Source of the DNA: Cronobacter dublinensis subsp. dublinensis LMG 23823
GTDB lineage: Bacteria; Pseudomonadota; Gammaproteobacteria; Enterobacterales; Enterobacteriaceae
DNA: 64,000 nucleotides
NCBI RefSeq assembly: GCF_001277235.1
Contig: NZ_CP012266.1
Span: 868,001-932,000 of the forward strand
Direction of reading: 5' to 3'
Position numbers and translations under genes: made by a program. Below are positions 9,220 to 18,738 of the stretch, in pieces (position 1 is the first letter of the stretch; each line of letters starts with the position of its first letter). The notes below the pieces were generated by a model, which was given only the letters and a program-made list of their open reading frames with translations, was not told the DNA's origin and made no database searches.

Positions 9220-10071
9220 ATGGCTGAAATTACCGCTTCCCTGGTAAAAGAGCTGCGCGAACGTACTGGCGCAGGCATGATGGAATGTAAAAAAGCTCTG
9301 GTTGAAGCTAATGGCGACATCGAGCTGGCTATCGAAAACATGCGTAAATCTGGCGCGATCAAAGCGGCGAAAAAAGCAGGCAACGTTGCTGCTGACGGCG
9401 TGATCAAAACCAAGATCGAAGGCAACTACGGTGTTATCCTGGAAGTTAACTGCCAGACCGACTTCGTTGCTAAAGATGGTGGTTTCCAGGCCTTCGCTGA
9501 CAAAGTACTGGACGCGGCTTTTGCGGGCAAAATCACCGACGTTGAGGTTTTGAAAGCGCAGTTCGAAGAAGAGCGCGTTGCACTGGTTGCTAAAATCGGT
9601 GAAAACATCAACATCCGTCGCGTTGCATCCCTGGATGGTGACGTTCTGGCAAGCTACCTGCACGGCGCGCGTATCGGCGTTCTGGTTGCGGCGAAAAATG
9701 CTGACGAAGAGCTGGTTAAACAGCTGGCGATGCACGTTGCTGCGAGCAAGCCGGAATTCGTTAAGCCGGAAGACGTGTCTGCTGACGTGGTAGAAAAAGA
9801 GTACCAGGTTCAGCTGGACATCGCCATGCAGTCTGGCAAGCCGAAAGAAATCGCAGAGAAAATGGTTGAAGGCCGCATGAAGAAATTCACCGGCGAAGTT
9901 TCTCTGACCGGTCAGCCTTTCGTTATGGATCCGAGCAAAACCGTTGCTCAGCTGCTCAAAGAGCACAACGCTGACGTAACCAACTTCATCCGCTTCGAAG
10001 TGGGCGAAGGCATCCAGAAAGTTGAGACTGACTTCGCAGCCGAAGTTGCTGCCATGTCCCGCCAGTCTTAA
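9220..10071 (+). CDS. tsf: Elongation factor Ts
   Basis: EF-Ts is the guanine-nucleotide exchange factor that recycles EF-Tu-GDP. I start at ATG 9220 (MAEITASLVKELRERTGAGM), giving 283 residues as in E. coli. The GTG-like start at 9142 lies in the terminator and is not used. The conserved TDFVAKD motif near residue 80, which contacts EF-Tu and displaces Mg, is intact. GAGG lies upstream of the ATG. Codon bias is strong, as in rpsB. Confidence 0.99.
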   Translation: MAEITASLVKELRERTGAGMMECKKALVEANGDIELAIENMRKSGAIKAAKKAGNVAADGVIKTKIEGNYGVILEVNCQTDFVAKDGGFQAFADKVLDAAFAGKITDVEVLKAQFEEERVALVAKIGENINIRRVASLDGDVLASYLHGARIGVLVAAKNADEELVKQLAMHVAASKPEFVKPEDVSADVVEKEYQVQLDIAMQSGKPKEIAEKMVEGRMKKFTGEVSLTGQPFVMDPSKTVAQLLKEHNADVTNFIRFEVGEGIQKVETDFAAEVAAMSRQS

Positions 10072-10081
10072 TGGTGTAAAA

Positions 10082-10107
10082 GAGCCGCCTGAGGGCGGCT
10101 CCTTTTT
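10082..10107 (+). terminator. Terminator after tsf
   Basis: GAGCCGCC (10082-10089) pairs with GGCGGCTC (10094-10101) around a four-base loop, followed by five T. It closes the rpsB-tsf transcript. Confidence 0.92.
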
Positions 10108-10217
10108 ATCCGTCATTCATAAATTTCGGCCTGCTCTTATATAGCCAGAGCCGGAATGCGACGCATCATGTCGCCTGAATTAACCATCCCATTCGTTGAC
10201 AGTTCCAGGAAAGAAAC

Positions 10218-10943
10218 ATGGCTACCAATGCAAAACCCGTTTATAAACGCATTCTGCTCAAGCTGAGTGGCGAAGCGCTGCAAGGAGCAGAGGGCTTCGG
10301 TATTGATGCGAGCATACTGGATCGCATGGCTCAGGAAATTAAAGAGCTGGTGGAGCTGGGCATCCAGGTCGGGGTGGTAATCGGCGGCGGCAACTTATTC
10401 CGCGGCGCGGGCCTGGCGAAAGCCGGTATGAACCGTGTCGTGGGCGACCACATGGGCATGCTGGCGACCGTCATGAACGGCCTTGCCATGCGCGACGCGC
10501 TGCACCGCGCCTATGTTAACGCTCGCCTGATGTCCGCCTTCCCGTTAAACGGCGTGTGCGACAATTACAGCTGGGCTGAGGCTATCAGCCTGCTGCGCAA
10601 TAACCGCGTGGTCATTCTGTCTGCCGGCACCGGCAATCCGTTCTTCACCACCGATTCCGCCGCCTGCCTGCGCGGTATCGAAATTGAAGCTGACGTGGTG
10701 CTGAAAGCCACCAAAGTTGACGGCGTTTACTCCGCTGACCCGATGAAAGATCCGACCGCGACGCTTTACGATCAGCTTTCCTACCAGGAAGTGCTGGAAA
10801 AAGAGCTGAAAGTTATGGATCTGGCGGCCTTTACGCTTGCCCGCGACCACAAACTGCCGATTCGCGTATTTAATATGAATAAGCCTGGCGCGCTGCGCCG
10901 CGTTGTTATGGGCGAAAAAGAAGGCACTCTGATTACAGAATAA
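10218..10943 (+). CDS. pyrH: Uridylate kinase
   Basis: PyrH phosphorylates UMP to UDP at the membrane-proximal cytoplasm and is activated by GTP and inhibited by UTP. It belongs to the amino-acid kinase fold. The 241 residues equal the E. coli length. The N-terminal KRILLKLSGEAL and the glycine-rich VVIGGGNLFRG loop bind phosphate, and ILSAGTGNPFFTTDSAA and ATKVDGVYSADP are the conserved substrate and ATP segments. CAGGA precedes the ATG. frr follows after 168 bases. Confidence 0.98.
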   Translation: MATNAKPVYKRILLKLSGEALQGAEGFGIDASILDRMAQEIKELVELGIQVGVVIGGGNLFRGAGLAKAGMNRVVGDHMGMLATVMNGLAMRDALHRAYVNARLMSAFPLNGVCDNYSWAEAISLLRNNRVVILSAGTGNPFFTTDSAACLRGIEIEADVVLKATKVDGVYSADPMKDPTATLYDQLSYQEVLEKELKVMDLAAFTLARDHKLPIRVFNMNKPGALRRVVMGEKEGTLITE

Positions 10944-11111
10944 TTTTCGTTTTCAGGGAATCAGGGTAAGATTCCGCTTTAAAATCGGTTTCCGTGACCA
11001 GGCGACCCGTCGGGTGCCGCAAGATAAAGAAGGCTATACTTAGCACGCAGCCGCAAGGCATCGTGGCGCGGGTGTGGTCTGCCTGATAACCAGTTTTCAA
11101 GGATTCGTAAC

Positions 11112-11669
11112 GTGATTAGCGATATCAGAAAAGATGCTGAAGTACGCATGGACAAATGCGTTGAAGCGTTTAAAACCCAAATCAGCAAAGTGCGCACCGG
11201 CCGCGCTTCCCCGAGCCTGCTGGACGGGATCGTGGTGGAATATTACGGCACGCCGACGCCGCTGCGTCAGCTGGCTAACGTTACCGTCGAAGATTCCCGT
11301 ACGCTGAAAATCAACGTATTCGACCGCTCGATGAGCCCGGCCGTTGAGAAAGCGATTATGGCATCTGACCTCGGCCTGAACCCGAGTTCCGCGGGCAGCG
11401 ATATCCGCGTTCCGCTGCCGCCGCTGACCGAAGAGCGTCGTAAAGACCTCATCAAAGTGGTTCGTGGCGAAGCCGAGCAGGCGCGCGTTGCTATCCGTAA
11501 CGTCCGTCGCGACGCGAACGATAAAGTGAAAGCGCTGCTGAAAGACAAAGAGATTGGCGAAGATGAAGATCGCCGTTCTCAGGACGACGTTCAGAAAATG
11601 ACTGACGCCGCCATCAAGAAAGTGGACGCGGCGCTGGCTGATAAAGAAGCTGAGCTGATGCAGTTCTGA
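11112..11669 (+). CDS. frr: Ribosome recycling factor
   Basis: RRF, with EF-G, splits post-termination ribosomes. The 185 residues equal the E. coli protein in length and are nearly identical, from MISDIRKDAEVRMDKCVEAF to the C-terminal LMQF. The conserved RTGRASPSLLDG loop and the long helical arm (EERRKDLIKVVRGEAEQARV) are intact. Translation starts at GTG, as in E. coli, with AAGGA upstream. A TATACT at 11035-11040 could be the -10 of its own promoter, but I see no convincing -35. Confidence 0.98.
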   Translation: MISDIRKDAEVRMDKCVEAFKTQISKVRTGRASPSLLDGIVVEYYGTPTPLRQLANVTVEDSRTLKINVFDRSMSPAVEKAIMASDLGLNPSSAGSDIRVPLPPLTEERRKDLIKVVRGEAEQARVAIRNVRRDANDKVKALLKDKEIGEDEDRRSQDDVQKMTDAAIKKVDAALADKEAELMQF

Positions 11670-11689
11670 TCCCTTTCTGATGATACTGT

Positions 11690-11737
11690 AAACGCCGTAC
11701 AGGAGAGCCGCATCGCGGTTTTCGCTGGCGGCGTTTT
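11690..11737 (+). terminator. Probable terminator after frr
   Basis: AAACGCCG (11690-11697) pairs with CGGCGTTT (11729-11736). A small inner hairpin CCGC/GCGG (11708-11718) is followed by TTTT. The long branched stem and short T tract make this a likely but not certain terminator. Confidence 0.6.
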
Positions 11738-11793
11738 GCATTGGATCGCGCGCCTGCGCGATGCGTTTATTCTTATTTCACGTTGAGCGCCTC

Positions 11794-12990
11794 ATGAAGC
11801 ATTTAACCATTCTCGGCTCTACCGGTTCTATCGGTTGCAGCACCCTTGATGTAATCCGCCATAACCCCGATGAATTTTCGGTTACCGCGCTGGTGGCGGG
11901 CAAGAATGTCGCCCGAATGGTTGAGCAATGCCTGGAGTTCCGTCCTCGTTTCGCGGTGATGGATGATGAGGCGAGCGCGGCTGCGTTGCGCGCGGCGCTG
12001 CGTGAGCAGGGCAGTCAGACTGAGGTACTGGCCGGGCGTGACGCGGCCTGCGAGATGGCAGCGCTTGATGAAGTCACACAGGTCATGGCGGCGATCGTCG
12101 GCGCCGCCGGGCTTCTGCCGACGCTTGCGGCCATCGCCGCAGGTAAGCAAGTGTTACTGGCGAATAAAGAGTCGCTGGTCACCTGCGGGCGGCTGTTTAT
12201 GGACGCCGTGGCCCGCAGCGGCGCGCAGTTGCTGCCGGTAGACAGCGAGCACAACGCGATTTTTCAGAGTTTACCGGCAACAATTCAACACAACCTGGGG
12301 TACGCTAAACTTGAGGAAAGCGGAGTTTCTTCGATTATCCTCACCGGATCTGGTGGACCGTTTCGACAAACGCCGTTGTCTGAACTGGCGGCAATGACGC
12401 CGGACCAGGCGTGTCGTCATCCTAACTGGTCGATGGGGCGTAAAATATCCGTCGATTCGGCTACCATGATGAATAAAGGTCTCGAATACATTGAAGCTCG
12501 CTGGCTGTTTAACGCCCGGGCAGACCAGATGGAAGTGCTGATTCATCCACAGTCGGTGATTCATTCTATGGTGCGTTATGCCGACGGCAGCGTGCTGGCT
12601 CAACTGGGCGAACCCGATATGCGCACCCCCATCGCGCATACGATGGCCTGGCCGGCGCGTGTCCCTTCCGGCGTATCGCCTCTGGATTTTTGCAAGATAG
12701 CGACGCTGAGCTTCTGCGAGCCAGATTATCTGCGCTATCCGTGTCTGAAGCTTGCCATGGATGCCTTTGAGCACGGGCAGGCGGCGACGACGGCGCTTAA
12801 CGCGGCGAATGAAATTACGGTCGCCGCTTTCCTTGCCGGAGAGATTCGTTTTACGGATATCGCAGCGCTGAATCAGGCGGTGCTGGACGACATGGATCTT
12901 CGCGAACCGCAAAGTGTGGATGAAGTACTCACCGTTGATGCCGAAGCGCGCAAGGTAGCGCACAAGCGGGTGACCGCTCTCGCAAGCTGA
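11794..12990 (+). CDS. dxr: 1-deoxy-D-xylulose 5-phosphate reductoisomerase
   Basis: Dxr (IspC) converts DXP to MEP with NADPH, the first committed step of the MEP isoprenoid pathway and the target of fosmidomycin. I start at ATG 11794 (MKHLTILGSTGSIG), giving 398 residues as in E. coli. ATG 11761 would add eleven unmatched residues. The NADPH-binding GSTGSIG lies at 8-14. The metal ligands D150 and E152 (PVDSEHN) and E231 (MMNKGLEYIE) are in place. Its product feeds uppS, the next gene. Confidence 0.97.
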   Translation: MKHLTILGSTGSIGCSTLDVIRHNPDEFSVTALVAGKNVARMVEQCLEFRPRFAVMDDEASAAALRAALREQGSQTEVLAGRDAACEMAALDEVTQVMAAIVGAAGLLPTLAAIAAGKQVLLANKESLVTCGRLFMDAVARSGAQLLPVDSEHNAIFQSLPATIQHNLGYAKLEESGVSSIILTGSGGPFRQTPLSELAAMTPDQACRHPNWSMGRKISVDSATMMNKGLEYIEARWLFNARADQMEVLIHPQSVIHSMVRYADGSVLAQLGEPDMRTPIAHTMAWPARVPSGVSPLDFCKIATLSFCEPDYLRYPCLKLAMDAFEHGQAATTALNAANEITVAAFLAGEIRFTDIAALNQAVLDDMDLREPQSVDEVLTVDAEARKVAHKRVTALAS

Positions 12991-13093
12991 TGATTAATCA
13001 CGCGGCGAAGGCGACGTTATTTGTGAGCGCTCTGCTTCGGTGATATAGTCTGCGCCACCTGAATACGGGTGGGTGAGCCTGACCGGTCGGGCG

Positions 13094-13117
13094 AGCCGTG
13101 GTTGTCACGGCTTTTTT
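13094..13117 (+). terminator. Terminator between dxr and uppS
   Basis: AGCCGTG (13094-13100) pairs with CACGGCT (13106-13112) around GTTGT, with six T at 13112-13117. The uppS-cdsA-rseP string presumably starts from a promoter downstream of it or by read-through. Confidence 0.85.
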
Positions 13118-13178
13118 ATGCAAAGGCTTCAGTATTCCTGAGTACCGCTTAATCCTTATCAGGGAATAAATACGCGTT

Positions 13179-13937
13179 ATGTTGTCTGTAAACCTTCCAT
13201 TAAGCGAAAACTTGCCCGCACATGGCGCGCGCCATGTTGCCATTATTATGGATGGCAATGGTCGCTGGGCGAAAAGACAAGGGAAAATCCGAGCCTTTGG
13301 CCATAAAGCAGGGGCGAAGTCAGTTCGCCGCGCGGTCTCTTTCGCTGCAAACAATGGTATCGAGGCACTGACGCTTTACGCATTCAGCAGCGAGAACTGG
13401 AACCGCCCCGCTCAGGAAGTCAGCGCGCTGATGGAGTTATTCGTCTGGGCGCTCGACAGCGAAGTCAAAAGTCTGCATCGCCATAACGTGCGTTTGCGGG
13501 TCATCGGCGATATCAGCCGTTTCAACACCCGTTTACAGGACCGCATCCACAAAGCTGAGGCGTTAACCAGCCAGAATAGCGGGCTGACGTTAAATATCGC
13601 CGCGAATTATGGCGGACGTTGGGATATTATTCAGGGAGTGCAGCATTTAGCGGCACAGGTCCAGGAAGGGGTTTTGCGTCCTGACCAGATTGATGAAGAG
13701 ATGCTCAGTAAGCAGATCTGCATGAATGAGTTGGCTCCCGTAGATTTAGTGATTAGGACAGGGGGAGAGCATCGCATCAGTAATTTCCTGCTGTGGCAAA
13801 TCGCCTATGCAGAACTCTATTTTACCGATGTTCTCTGGCCTGATTTTGATGAACAAGACTTTGAAGGTGCGCTAAATGCCTTTGCCAACCGGGAACGCCG
13901 GTTCGGCGGCACGGCACCTGGCGGCATCGATGCCTGA
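13179..13937 (+). CDS. uppS: Undecaprenyl diphosphate synthase
   Basis: UppS (IspU) extends farnesyl diphosphate with eight isopentenyl units to the C55 carrier lipid used for peptidoglycan and O-antigen. It is a cis-prenyltransferase of 252 residues, one shorter than in E. coli at the N-terminus. The catalytic Asp is D25 in IIMDGNGRWA. RTGGEHRISNFLLWQ and the following ELYFTDVLWP carry the conserved diphosphate-binding residues. cdsA starts 12 bases after its stop, and the pair is likely co-transcribed. Confidence 0.98.
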   Translation: MLSVNLPLSENLPAHGARHVAIIMDGNGRWAKRQGKIRAFGHKAGAKSVRRAVSFAANNGIEALTLYAFSSENWNRPAQEVSALMELFVWALDSEVKSLHRHNVRLRVIGDISRFNTRLQDRIHKAEALTSQNSGLTLNIAANYGGRWDIIQGVQHLAAQVQEGVLRPDQIDEEMLSKQICMNELAPVDLVIRTGGEHRISNFLLWQIAYAELYFTDVLWPDFDEQDFEGALNAFANRERRFGGTAPGGIDA

Positions 13938-13949
13938 TGGGGGTAGCTT

Positions 13950-14807
13950 TTGCTGAAGTATCGCCTGATTTCTGCGTTTGTTTTAATACCGGTTGTTATC
14001 GCCGCGCTGTTTCTGTTGCCGCCGATGGGTTTCGCTATCGCGACGCTGGTCGTGTGCGTGCTGGCCGCCTGGGAATGGGGGCAACTGAGCGGTTTTGTTT
14101 CCCGATCTCAACGGGTGTGGCTGGCGCTGCTTTGCGGGCTGCTTCTGGCGCTGATGCTGTTTTTTCTGCCCATTTATCAGGCGCCGGTTAACGTTCCTCT
14201 GGTAGAAGGCGCGCTCTGGGCGTCGCTGGGCTGGTGGGTGGTTGCCCTGTTGCTGGTGCTTTTTTACCCGAATTCCGCAGCGTTCTGGCGTCATTCCAAA
14301 GCGCTGCGCCTGGTGTTCGGTCTGCTGACTATCGTGCCGTTTTTCTGGGGCATGGTGGCGCTGCGCGCCTGGCATTATGACGCTAACCACTATAGCGGCG
14401 CGCTCTGGCTGCTGTATGTGATGTTTCTGGTCTGGGGCGCGGATTCCGGCGCGTACATGTTCGGTAAGATGTTCGGTAAGCATAAGCTCGCGCCGAAAGT
14501 CTCTCCGGGGAAAACCTGGCAGGGCTTTATCGGCGGACTGTTTACCGCGGCTGTCATCTCCTGGATTTATGGCGCGTGGGCGGATCTTAACGTCGCGCCT
14601 GTGACGCTTTTGACCTGTTCTATCGTCGCCGCGCTGGCCTCGGTGCTCGGCGATTTAACGGAAAGCATGTTCAAGCGCGAAGCGGGCATCAAAGACAGCG
14701 GACATCTGATCCCAGGCCACGGCGGCATTCTGGATCGCATCGATAGCCTGACGGCGGCGGTGCCGGTGTTCGCCTGCCTGCTGCTGCTGGTCTTCAGGAC
14801 GATTTAA
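13950..14807 (+). CDS. cdsA: Phosphatidate cytidylyltransferase (CDP-diglyceride synthase)
   Basis: CdsA makes CDP-diacylglycerol from phosphatidate and CTP in the inner membrane, the branch point for all phospholipids. The 285 residues equal the E. coli length. About eight hydrophobic membrane segments precede the CDS signature FKREAGIKDSGHLIPGHGG near residue 245, continuing as ILDRIDS. Translation starts at TTG, as in E. coli, with GGGGG just upstream (13939-13943). rseP follows after 11 bases. Confidence 0.97.
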   Translation: MLKYRLISAFVLIPVVIAALFLLPPMGFAIATLVVCVLAAWEWGQLSGFVSRSQRVWLALLCGLLLALMLFFLPIYQAPVNVPLVEGALWASLGWWVVALLLVLFYPNSAAFWRHSKALRLVFGLLTIVPFFWGMVALRAWHYDANHYSGALWLLYVMFLVWGADSGAYMFGKMFGKHKLAPKVSPGKTWQGFIGGLFTAAVISWIYGAWADLNVAPVTLLTCSIVAALASVLGDLTESMFKREAGIKDSGHLIPGHGGILDRIDSLTAAVPVFACLLLLVFRTI

Positions 14808-14818
14808 CGGAATAAATT

Positions 14819-16171
14819 ATGTTGAGCATACTCTGGAATCTGGCGGCGTTTATCATCGCACTGGGCGTTCTTATCACGGTGCATGAGTTCGGCCATTTCT
14901 GGGTTGCCCGCAAAGCGGGAGTGCGCGTGGAGCGCTTCTCCGTTGGCTTTGGTAAAGCGCTGTGGCAGCGCACCGACCGTCACGGCACCGAATATGTTAT
15001 TGCCCTAATCCCGCTGGGCGGCTACGTCAAAATGCTCGACGAGCGCGTGGAGCCGGTTGCACCGGAACTGCGCCATGCCGCGTTCAACAATAAAACCGTG
15101 GCGCAACGCGCCGCGATTATCGCCGCCGGCCCTGTCGCAAATTTCCTCTTCGCTATTTTCGCCTACTGGATCGTTTTCATGATGGGCGTTCCGGGCGTGA
15201 AGCCTGTGATTGGTGAAATAACGCCCAATTCCATCGCCGCGCAGGCACAAATCGCACCAGGCACGGAACTAAAAGCCGTTGACGGCATCGAAACGCCAGA
15301 CTGGGATGCTGTGCGTCTCGCGCTGGTCGGTCGTATCGGCGAAGAGAACGTGACGCTAAGCGTCGCAACGCCTGGGGACAGCGCCGCCACGGATAAAGTG
15401 CTCGATTTACGTCAGTGGCAGTTTGAGCCTGATAAAGAAGATCCGGTAGCGTCGCTGGGTATTCGGCCGTTCGGGCCGAAGATTGAACCTGTGCTTGCGC
15501 AGGTGCAGCCAAAGTCGGCGGCCAGCAAAGCGGGTTTGCAAGCCGGAGACAGGATCGTTAAAGTCGATGGGCAGCCGCTCAGTGAGTGGTCAGCCTTTGT
15601 GACGATGGTCCGGGATAATCCGGCGCGTCCGCTCGCAATCGACGTAGAAAGGCAGGGGAGCCCCTTGTCTTTGACGCTGATACCGGATACAAAACCCGGT
15701 AACGAAAAGGCGGAAGGGTTTGCAGGCGTGGTGCCGAAAATCGCGCCGCTGCCCGATGAGTATAAAACTGTGCGCCAGTATGGGCCGTTCAACGCTGTCA
15801 CAGAAGCTACGGTGAAAACGTGGCAACTGATGAAGCTGACGGTCAACATGCTGGGAAAATTACTGACCGGCGACGTTAAGCTGAACAACCTCAGTGGGCC
15901 AATCTCGATTGCCCAGGGCGCAGGGATGTCAGCGGAGTTTGGGTTGATTTACTACCTGATGTTTCTGGCGCTAATCAGCGTGAACTTAGGGATTATCAAT
16001 CTGTTCCCGCTACCCGTACTCGACGGGGGACATTTGCTGTTCCTGGCGATTGAGAAGCTTAAAGGCGGGCCGGTTTCCGAGCGAGTTCAAGACTTTAGTT
16101 ATCGCATTGGCTCTATTTTGCTGGTGCTGTTAATGGGGCTTGCACTTTTCAATGATTTCTCTCGGCTATAG
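14819..16171 (+). CDS. rseP: Site-2 intramembrane metalloprotease RseP
   Basis: RseP cleaves RseA within the membrane after DegS, releasing sigma-E, and also clears remnant signal peptides. The zinc site HEFGH is at residues 22-26 in the first membrane helix, and the third ligand Asp lies in NLFPLPVLDGGH near 400. Two periplasmic PDZ domains lie between. The 450 residues equal the E. coli length. Its neighbour bamA and the nearby degP belong to the outer-membrane stress response that it switches on. Confidence 0.98.
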   Translation: MLSILWNLAAFIIALGVLITVHEFGHFWVARKAGVRVERFSVGFGKALWQRTDRHGTEYVIALIPLGGYVKMLDERVEPVAPELRHAAFNNKTVAQRAAIIAAGPVANFLFAIFAYWIVFMMGVPGVKPVIGEITPNSIAAQAQIAPGTELKAVDGIETPDWDAVRLALVGRIGEENVTLSVATPGDSAATDKVLDLRQWQFEPDKEDPVASLGIRPFGPKIEPVLAQVQPKSAASKAGLQAGDRIVKVDGQPLSEWSAFVTMVRDNPARPLAIDVERQGSPLSLTLIPDTKPGNEKAEGFAGVVPKIAPLPDEYKTVRQYGPFNAVTEATVKTWQLMKLTVNMLGKLLTGDVKLNNLSGPISIAQGAGMSAEFGLIYYLMFLALISVNLGIINLFPLPVLDGGHLLFLAIEKLKGGPVSERVQDFSYRIGSILLVLLMGLALFNDFSRL

Positions 16172-16201
16172 AGAGCAGGTTAGGAAGAACGCATAACAAC
16201 G

Positions 16202-18616
16202 ATGGCGATGAAAAAGTTGCTCATAGCGTCGCTGCTGTTTAGCAGCGCCACCGTATACGGTGCAGACGGGTTCGTAGTGAAGGACATTCATTTCGAAGGC
16301 CTGCAGCGAGTCGCCGTTGGTGCGGCCCTCCTCAGCATGCCGGTTCGCGTTGGCGATACGGTTAATGACGAGGATATCAGTAATACTATCCGCGCGCTGT
16401 TTGCCTCCGGCAACTTCGAGGATGTGCGGGTGCTGCGCGATGGCGATACGCTGCTCGTTCAGGTGAAAGAGCGCCCGACGATAGCCAGCATCACTTTCTC
16501 CGGCAACAAGTCGGTGAAAGACGACATGCTCAAGCAGAACCTTGAAGCCTCAGGCGTGCGCGTCGGCGAATCCCTTGACCGCACCACGCTTTCCGATATC
16601 GAAAAAGGTCTGGAAGATTTCTACTACAGCGTCGGTAAATACAGCGCCAGCGTAAAAGCGGTTGTGACGCCGCTGCCGCGTAACCGCGTTGACCTGAAGC
16701 TTGTCTTCCAGGAAGGCGTTTCGGCGAAGATCCAGCAGATCAACATCGTCGGCAACCGCGCTTTCAGCACCGAAGAACTGATTTCCAACTTCCAACTGCG
16801 CGATGAAGTGCCGTGGTGGAATGTGGTCGGCGATCGTAAATACCAGAAGCAAAAGCTTCAGGGCGATCTCGAAACGCTGCGTAGCTACTACCTCGATCGC
16901 GGTTACGCGCGCTTTAATATCGACTCCACGCAGGTCAGCCTGACGCCGGATAAAAAAGGTATCTACGTCACCATCAACGTGACCGAAGGCGATCAGTACA
17001 AGATTGCGGGCGTTGAAGTGAGCGGCAACCTGGCCGGTCACTCCGCCGAAATCGAGTCGCTGACCAAAATGCAGCCAGGCGAGCTTTACAACGGCACGAA
17101 AGTGACCCGTATGGAAGACGACATTAAAAAGCTGCTTGGCCGTTACGGTTATGCCTATCCGCGCGTGCAGACGCAGCCGGAAATCAACGATGCCGATAAG
17201 ACCGTTAAGCTGCATGTCAATGTCGATTCCGGCAACCGCTTCTATGTACGTAAAATTCGCTTTGAAGGTAACGATACCTCCAAAGATGCCGTGCTGCGTC
17301 GTGAAATGCGTCAGATGGAAGGCGCGTGGCTCGGCAGCAATCTGGTCGATCAGGGTAAAGAGCGTCTGAACCGCCTCGGCTATTTCGAAACCGTGGATGT
17401 GGATACTCAGCGCGTCTCCGGCAGCCCGGATCAGGTTGATGTGGTGTACAAAGTTAAAGAGCGCAACACCGGCAGCTTTAACTTCGGCGTCGGTTATGGC
17501 ACCGAAAGCGGCGTGAGCTTCCAGGTTGGCGTGCAGCAGGATAACTGGCTCGGTACAGGTTATTCCGTTGGCATCAACGGCACCAAAAACGACTACCAGA
17601 CGTACTCCGAATTCTCTGTCACCAACCCGTACTTTACGGTGGATGGTGTCAGCCTCGGCGGGCGCATCTTCTACAACGACTTTAAAGCAGACGATGCGGA
17701 CCTCTCTTCCTATACCAACAAAAGCTATGGTGTGGATGGGACGCTGGGCTTCCCGGTTAACGAATACAACACGCTGCGCCTCGGCTTAGGTTACGTTCAT
17801 AACGACCTGTCCAATATGGAACCGCAGGTGGCGATGTGGCGTTATCTGGACTCACTGGGGCAGAGCGCGAAAACGACCTCCGATGACAACGGCTTCTCGG
17901 CGGATGATTTCACGCTGAACTACGGCTGGACCTACAACAACCTCGACCGCGGCTTCTTCCCGACCGCAGGTTCACGTGTGAACCTGAACGGTAAAGTGAC
18001 GATTCCGGGCTCCGATAACGAGTTCTACAAAGTCACGCTCGATACGGCGACCTACATGCCTATCGATGAAGACCACAAATGGGTAGTGCTTGGTCGTACT
18101 CGCTGGGGTTACGGCGACGGTCTGAGCGGCAAAGAGATGCCGTTCTATGAAAACTTCTATGCGGGCGGTTCAAGCACTGTGCGCGGCTTCCAGTCCAACA
18201 ACATCGGTCCTAAAGCCGTTTATTACAGCGGTCCGGGTCTGGATAACTGTGACAAAGCGGCAGGCGGCTACTGCTCGTCCGACGATGCGGTCGGCGGTAA
18301 CGCCATGGGCGTCGCGAGCCTTGAGTTTATTACCCCGACGCCGTTCCTGAGCGAGAAATACGCGAACTCCGTTCGTACGTCGCTGTTTGTCGACGCGGGT
18401 ACCGTCTGGGATACCAACTGGCAGAACACCGCTGCCATGCGTGCGGCGGGCGTGCCGGATTATAGCGATCCGAGCAACATCCGTATGTCTGCGGGTATCG
18501 CATTACAATGGATGTCTCCGCTGGGGCCGCTGGTGTTCTCGTACGCTCAGCCGTTCAAGAAATACGATGGAGACGAAGCGGAACAGTTCCAGTTCAATAT
18601 TGGCAAGACCTGGTAA
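16202..18616 (+). CDS. bamA: Outer membrane protein assembly factor BamA
   Basis: BamA is the essential beta-barrel core of the BAM complex. A signal peptide ends near residue 20 (VYG-AD), followed by five POTRA domains (about 24-420) and a C-terminal 16-strand barrel ending in aromatic W. The VRGF motif of loop 6 (STVRGFQSN) is present. At 804 residues it is six shorter than in E. coli, and the difference lies in surface loops: the loop after KAVYY is short and holds two Cys (DNCDKAAGGYCSSDD), like the disulfide pair in E. coli. An alternative ATG is at 16208. GGAAG lies upstream. Confidence 0.98.
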   Translation: MAMKKLLIASLLFSSATVYGADGFVVKDIHFEGLQRVAVGAALLSMPVRVGDTVNDEDISNTIRALFASGNFEDVRVLRDGDTLLVQVKERPTIASITFSGNKSVKDDMLKQNLEASGVRVGESLDRTTLSDIEKGLEDFYYSVGKYSASVKAVVTPLPRNRVDLKLVFQEGVSAKIQQINIVGNRAFSTEELISNFQLRDEVPWWNVVGDRKYQKQKLQGDLETLRSYYLDRGYARFNIDSTQVSLTPDKKGIYVTINVTEGDQYKIAGVEVSGNLAGHSAEIESLTKMQPGELYNGTKVTRMEDDIKKLLGRYGYAYPRVQTQPEINDADKTVKLHVNVDSGNRFYVRKIRFEGNDTSKDAVLRREMRQMEGAWLGSNLVDQGKERLNRLGYFETVDVDTQRVSGSPDQVDVVYKVKERNTGSFNFGVGYGTESGVSFQVGVQQDNWLGTGYSVGINGTKNDYQTYSEFSVTNPYFTVDGVSLGGRIFYNDFKADDADLSSYTNKSYGVDGTLGFPVNEYNTLRLGLGYVHNDLSNMEPQVAMWRYLDSLGQSAKTTSDDNGFSADDFTLNYGWTYNNLDRGFFPTAGSRVNLNGKVTIPGSDNEFYKVTLDTATYMPIDEDHKWVVLGRTRWGYGDGLSGKEMPFYENFYAGGSSTVRGFQSNNIGPKAVYYSGPGLDNCDKAAGGYCSSDDAVGGNAMGVASLEFITPTPFLSEKYANSVRTSLFVDAGTVWDTNWQNTAAMRAAGVPDYSDPSNIRMSAGIALQWMSPLGPLVFSYAQPFKKYDGDEAEQFQFNIGKTW

Positions 18617-18660
18617 TGTTCGTTACAAGGGAATGCGTTTAGCAGTCGCGATGACTTTCG

Positions 18661-18714
18661 GTGCGTGCGCCTAGCACGCATCCGGGCCACGCAAAGAAGA
18701 GTGCCTTCGGGCAC
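18661..18714 (+). other. Two hairpins in the bamA-skp gap
   Basis: TGCGTGC (18662-18668) pairs with GCACGCA (18674-18680). GTGCC/GGCAC (18701-18714) closes a TTCG tetraloop. The second ends 11 bases before the skp TAAGGAG. There is no T tract, so these look like mRNA-stabilising or processing structures and not a terminator. Confidence 0.5.
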
Positions 18715-18738
18715 ACATGGGATGGTAAGGAGTTTATT

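Noticed and set aside
8224..10116. A 630-codon minus-strand open frame opposite rpsB and tsf
   Set aside because: It is a shadow of two highly expressed, codon-biased genes. It has no recognisable protein sequence or ribosome site.
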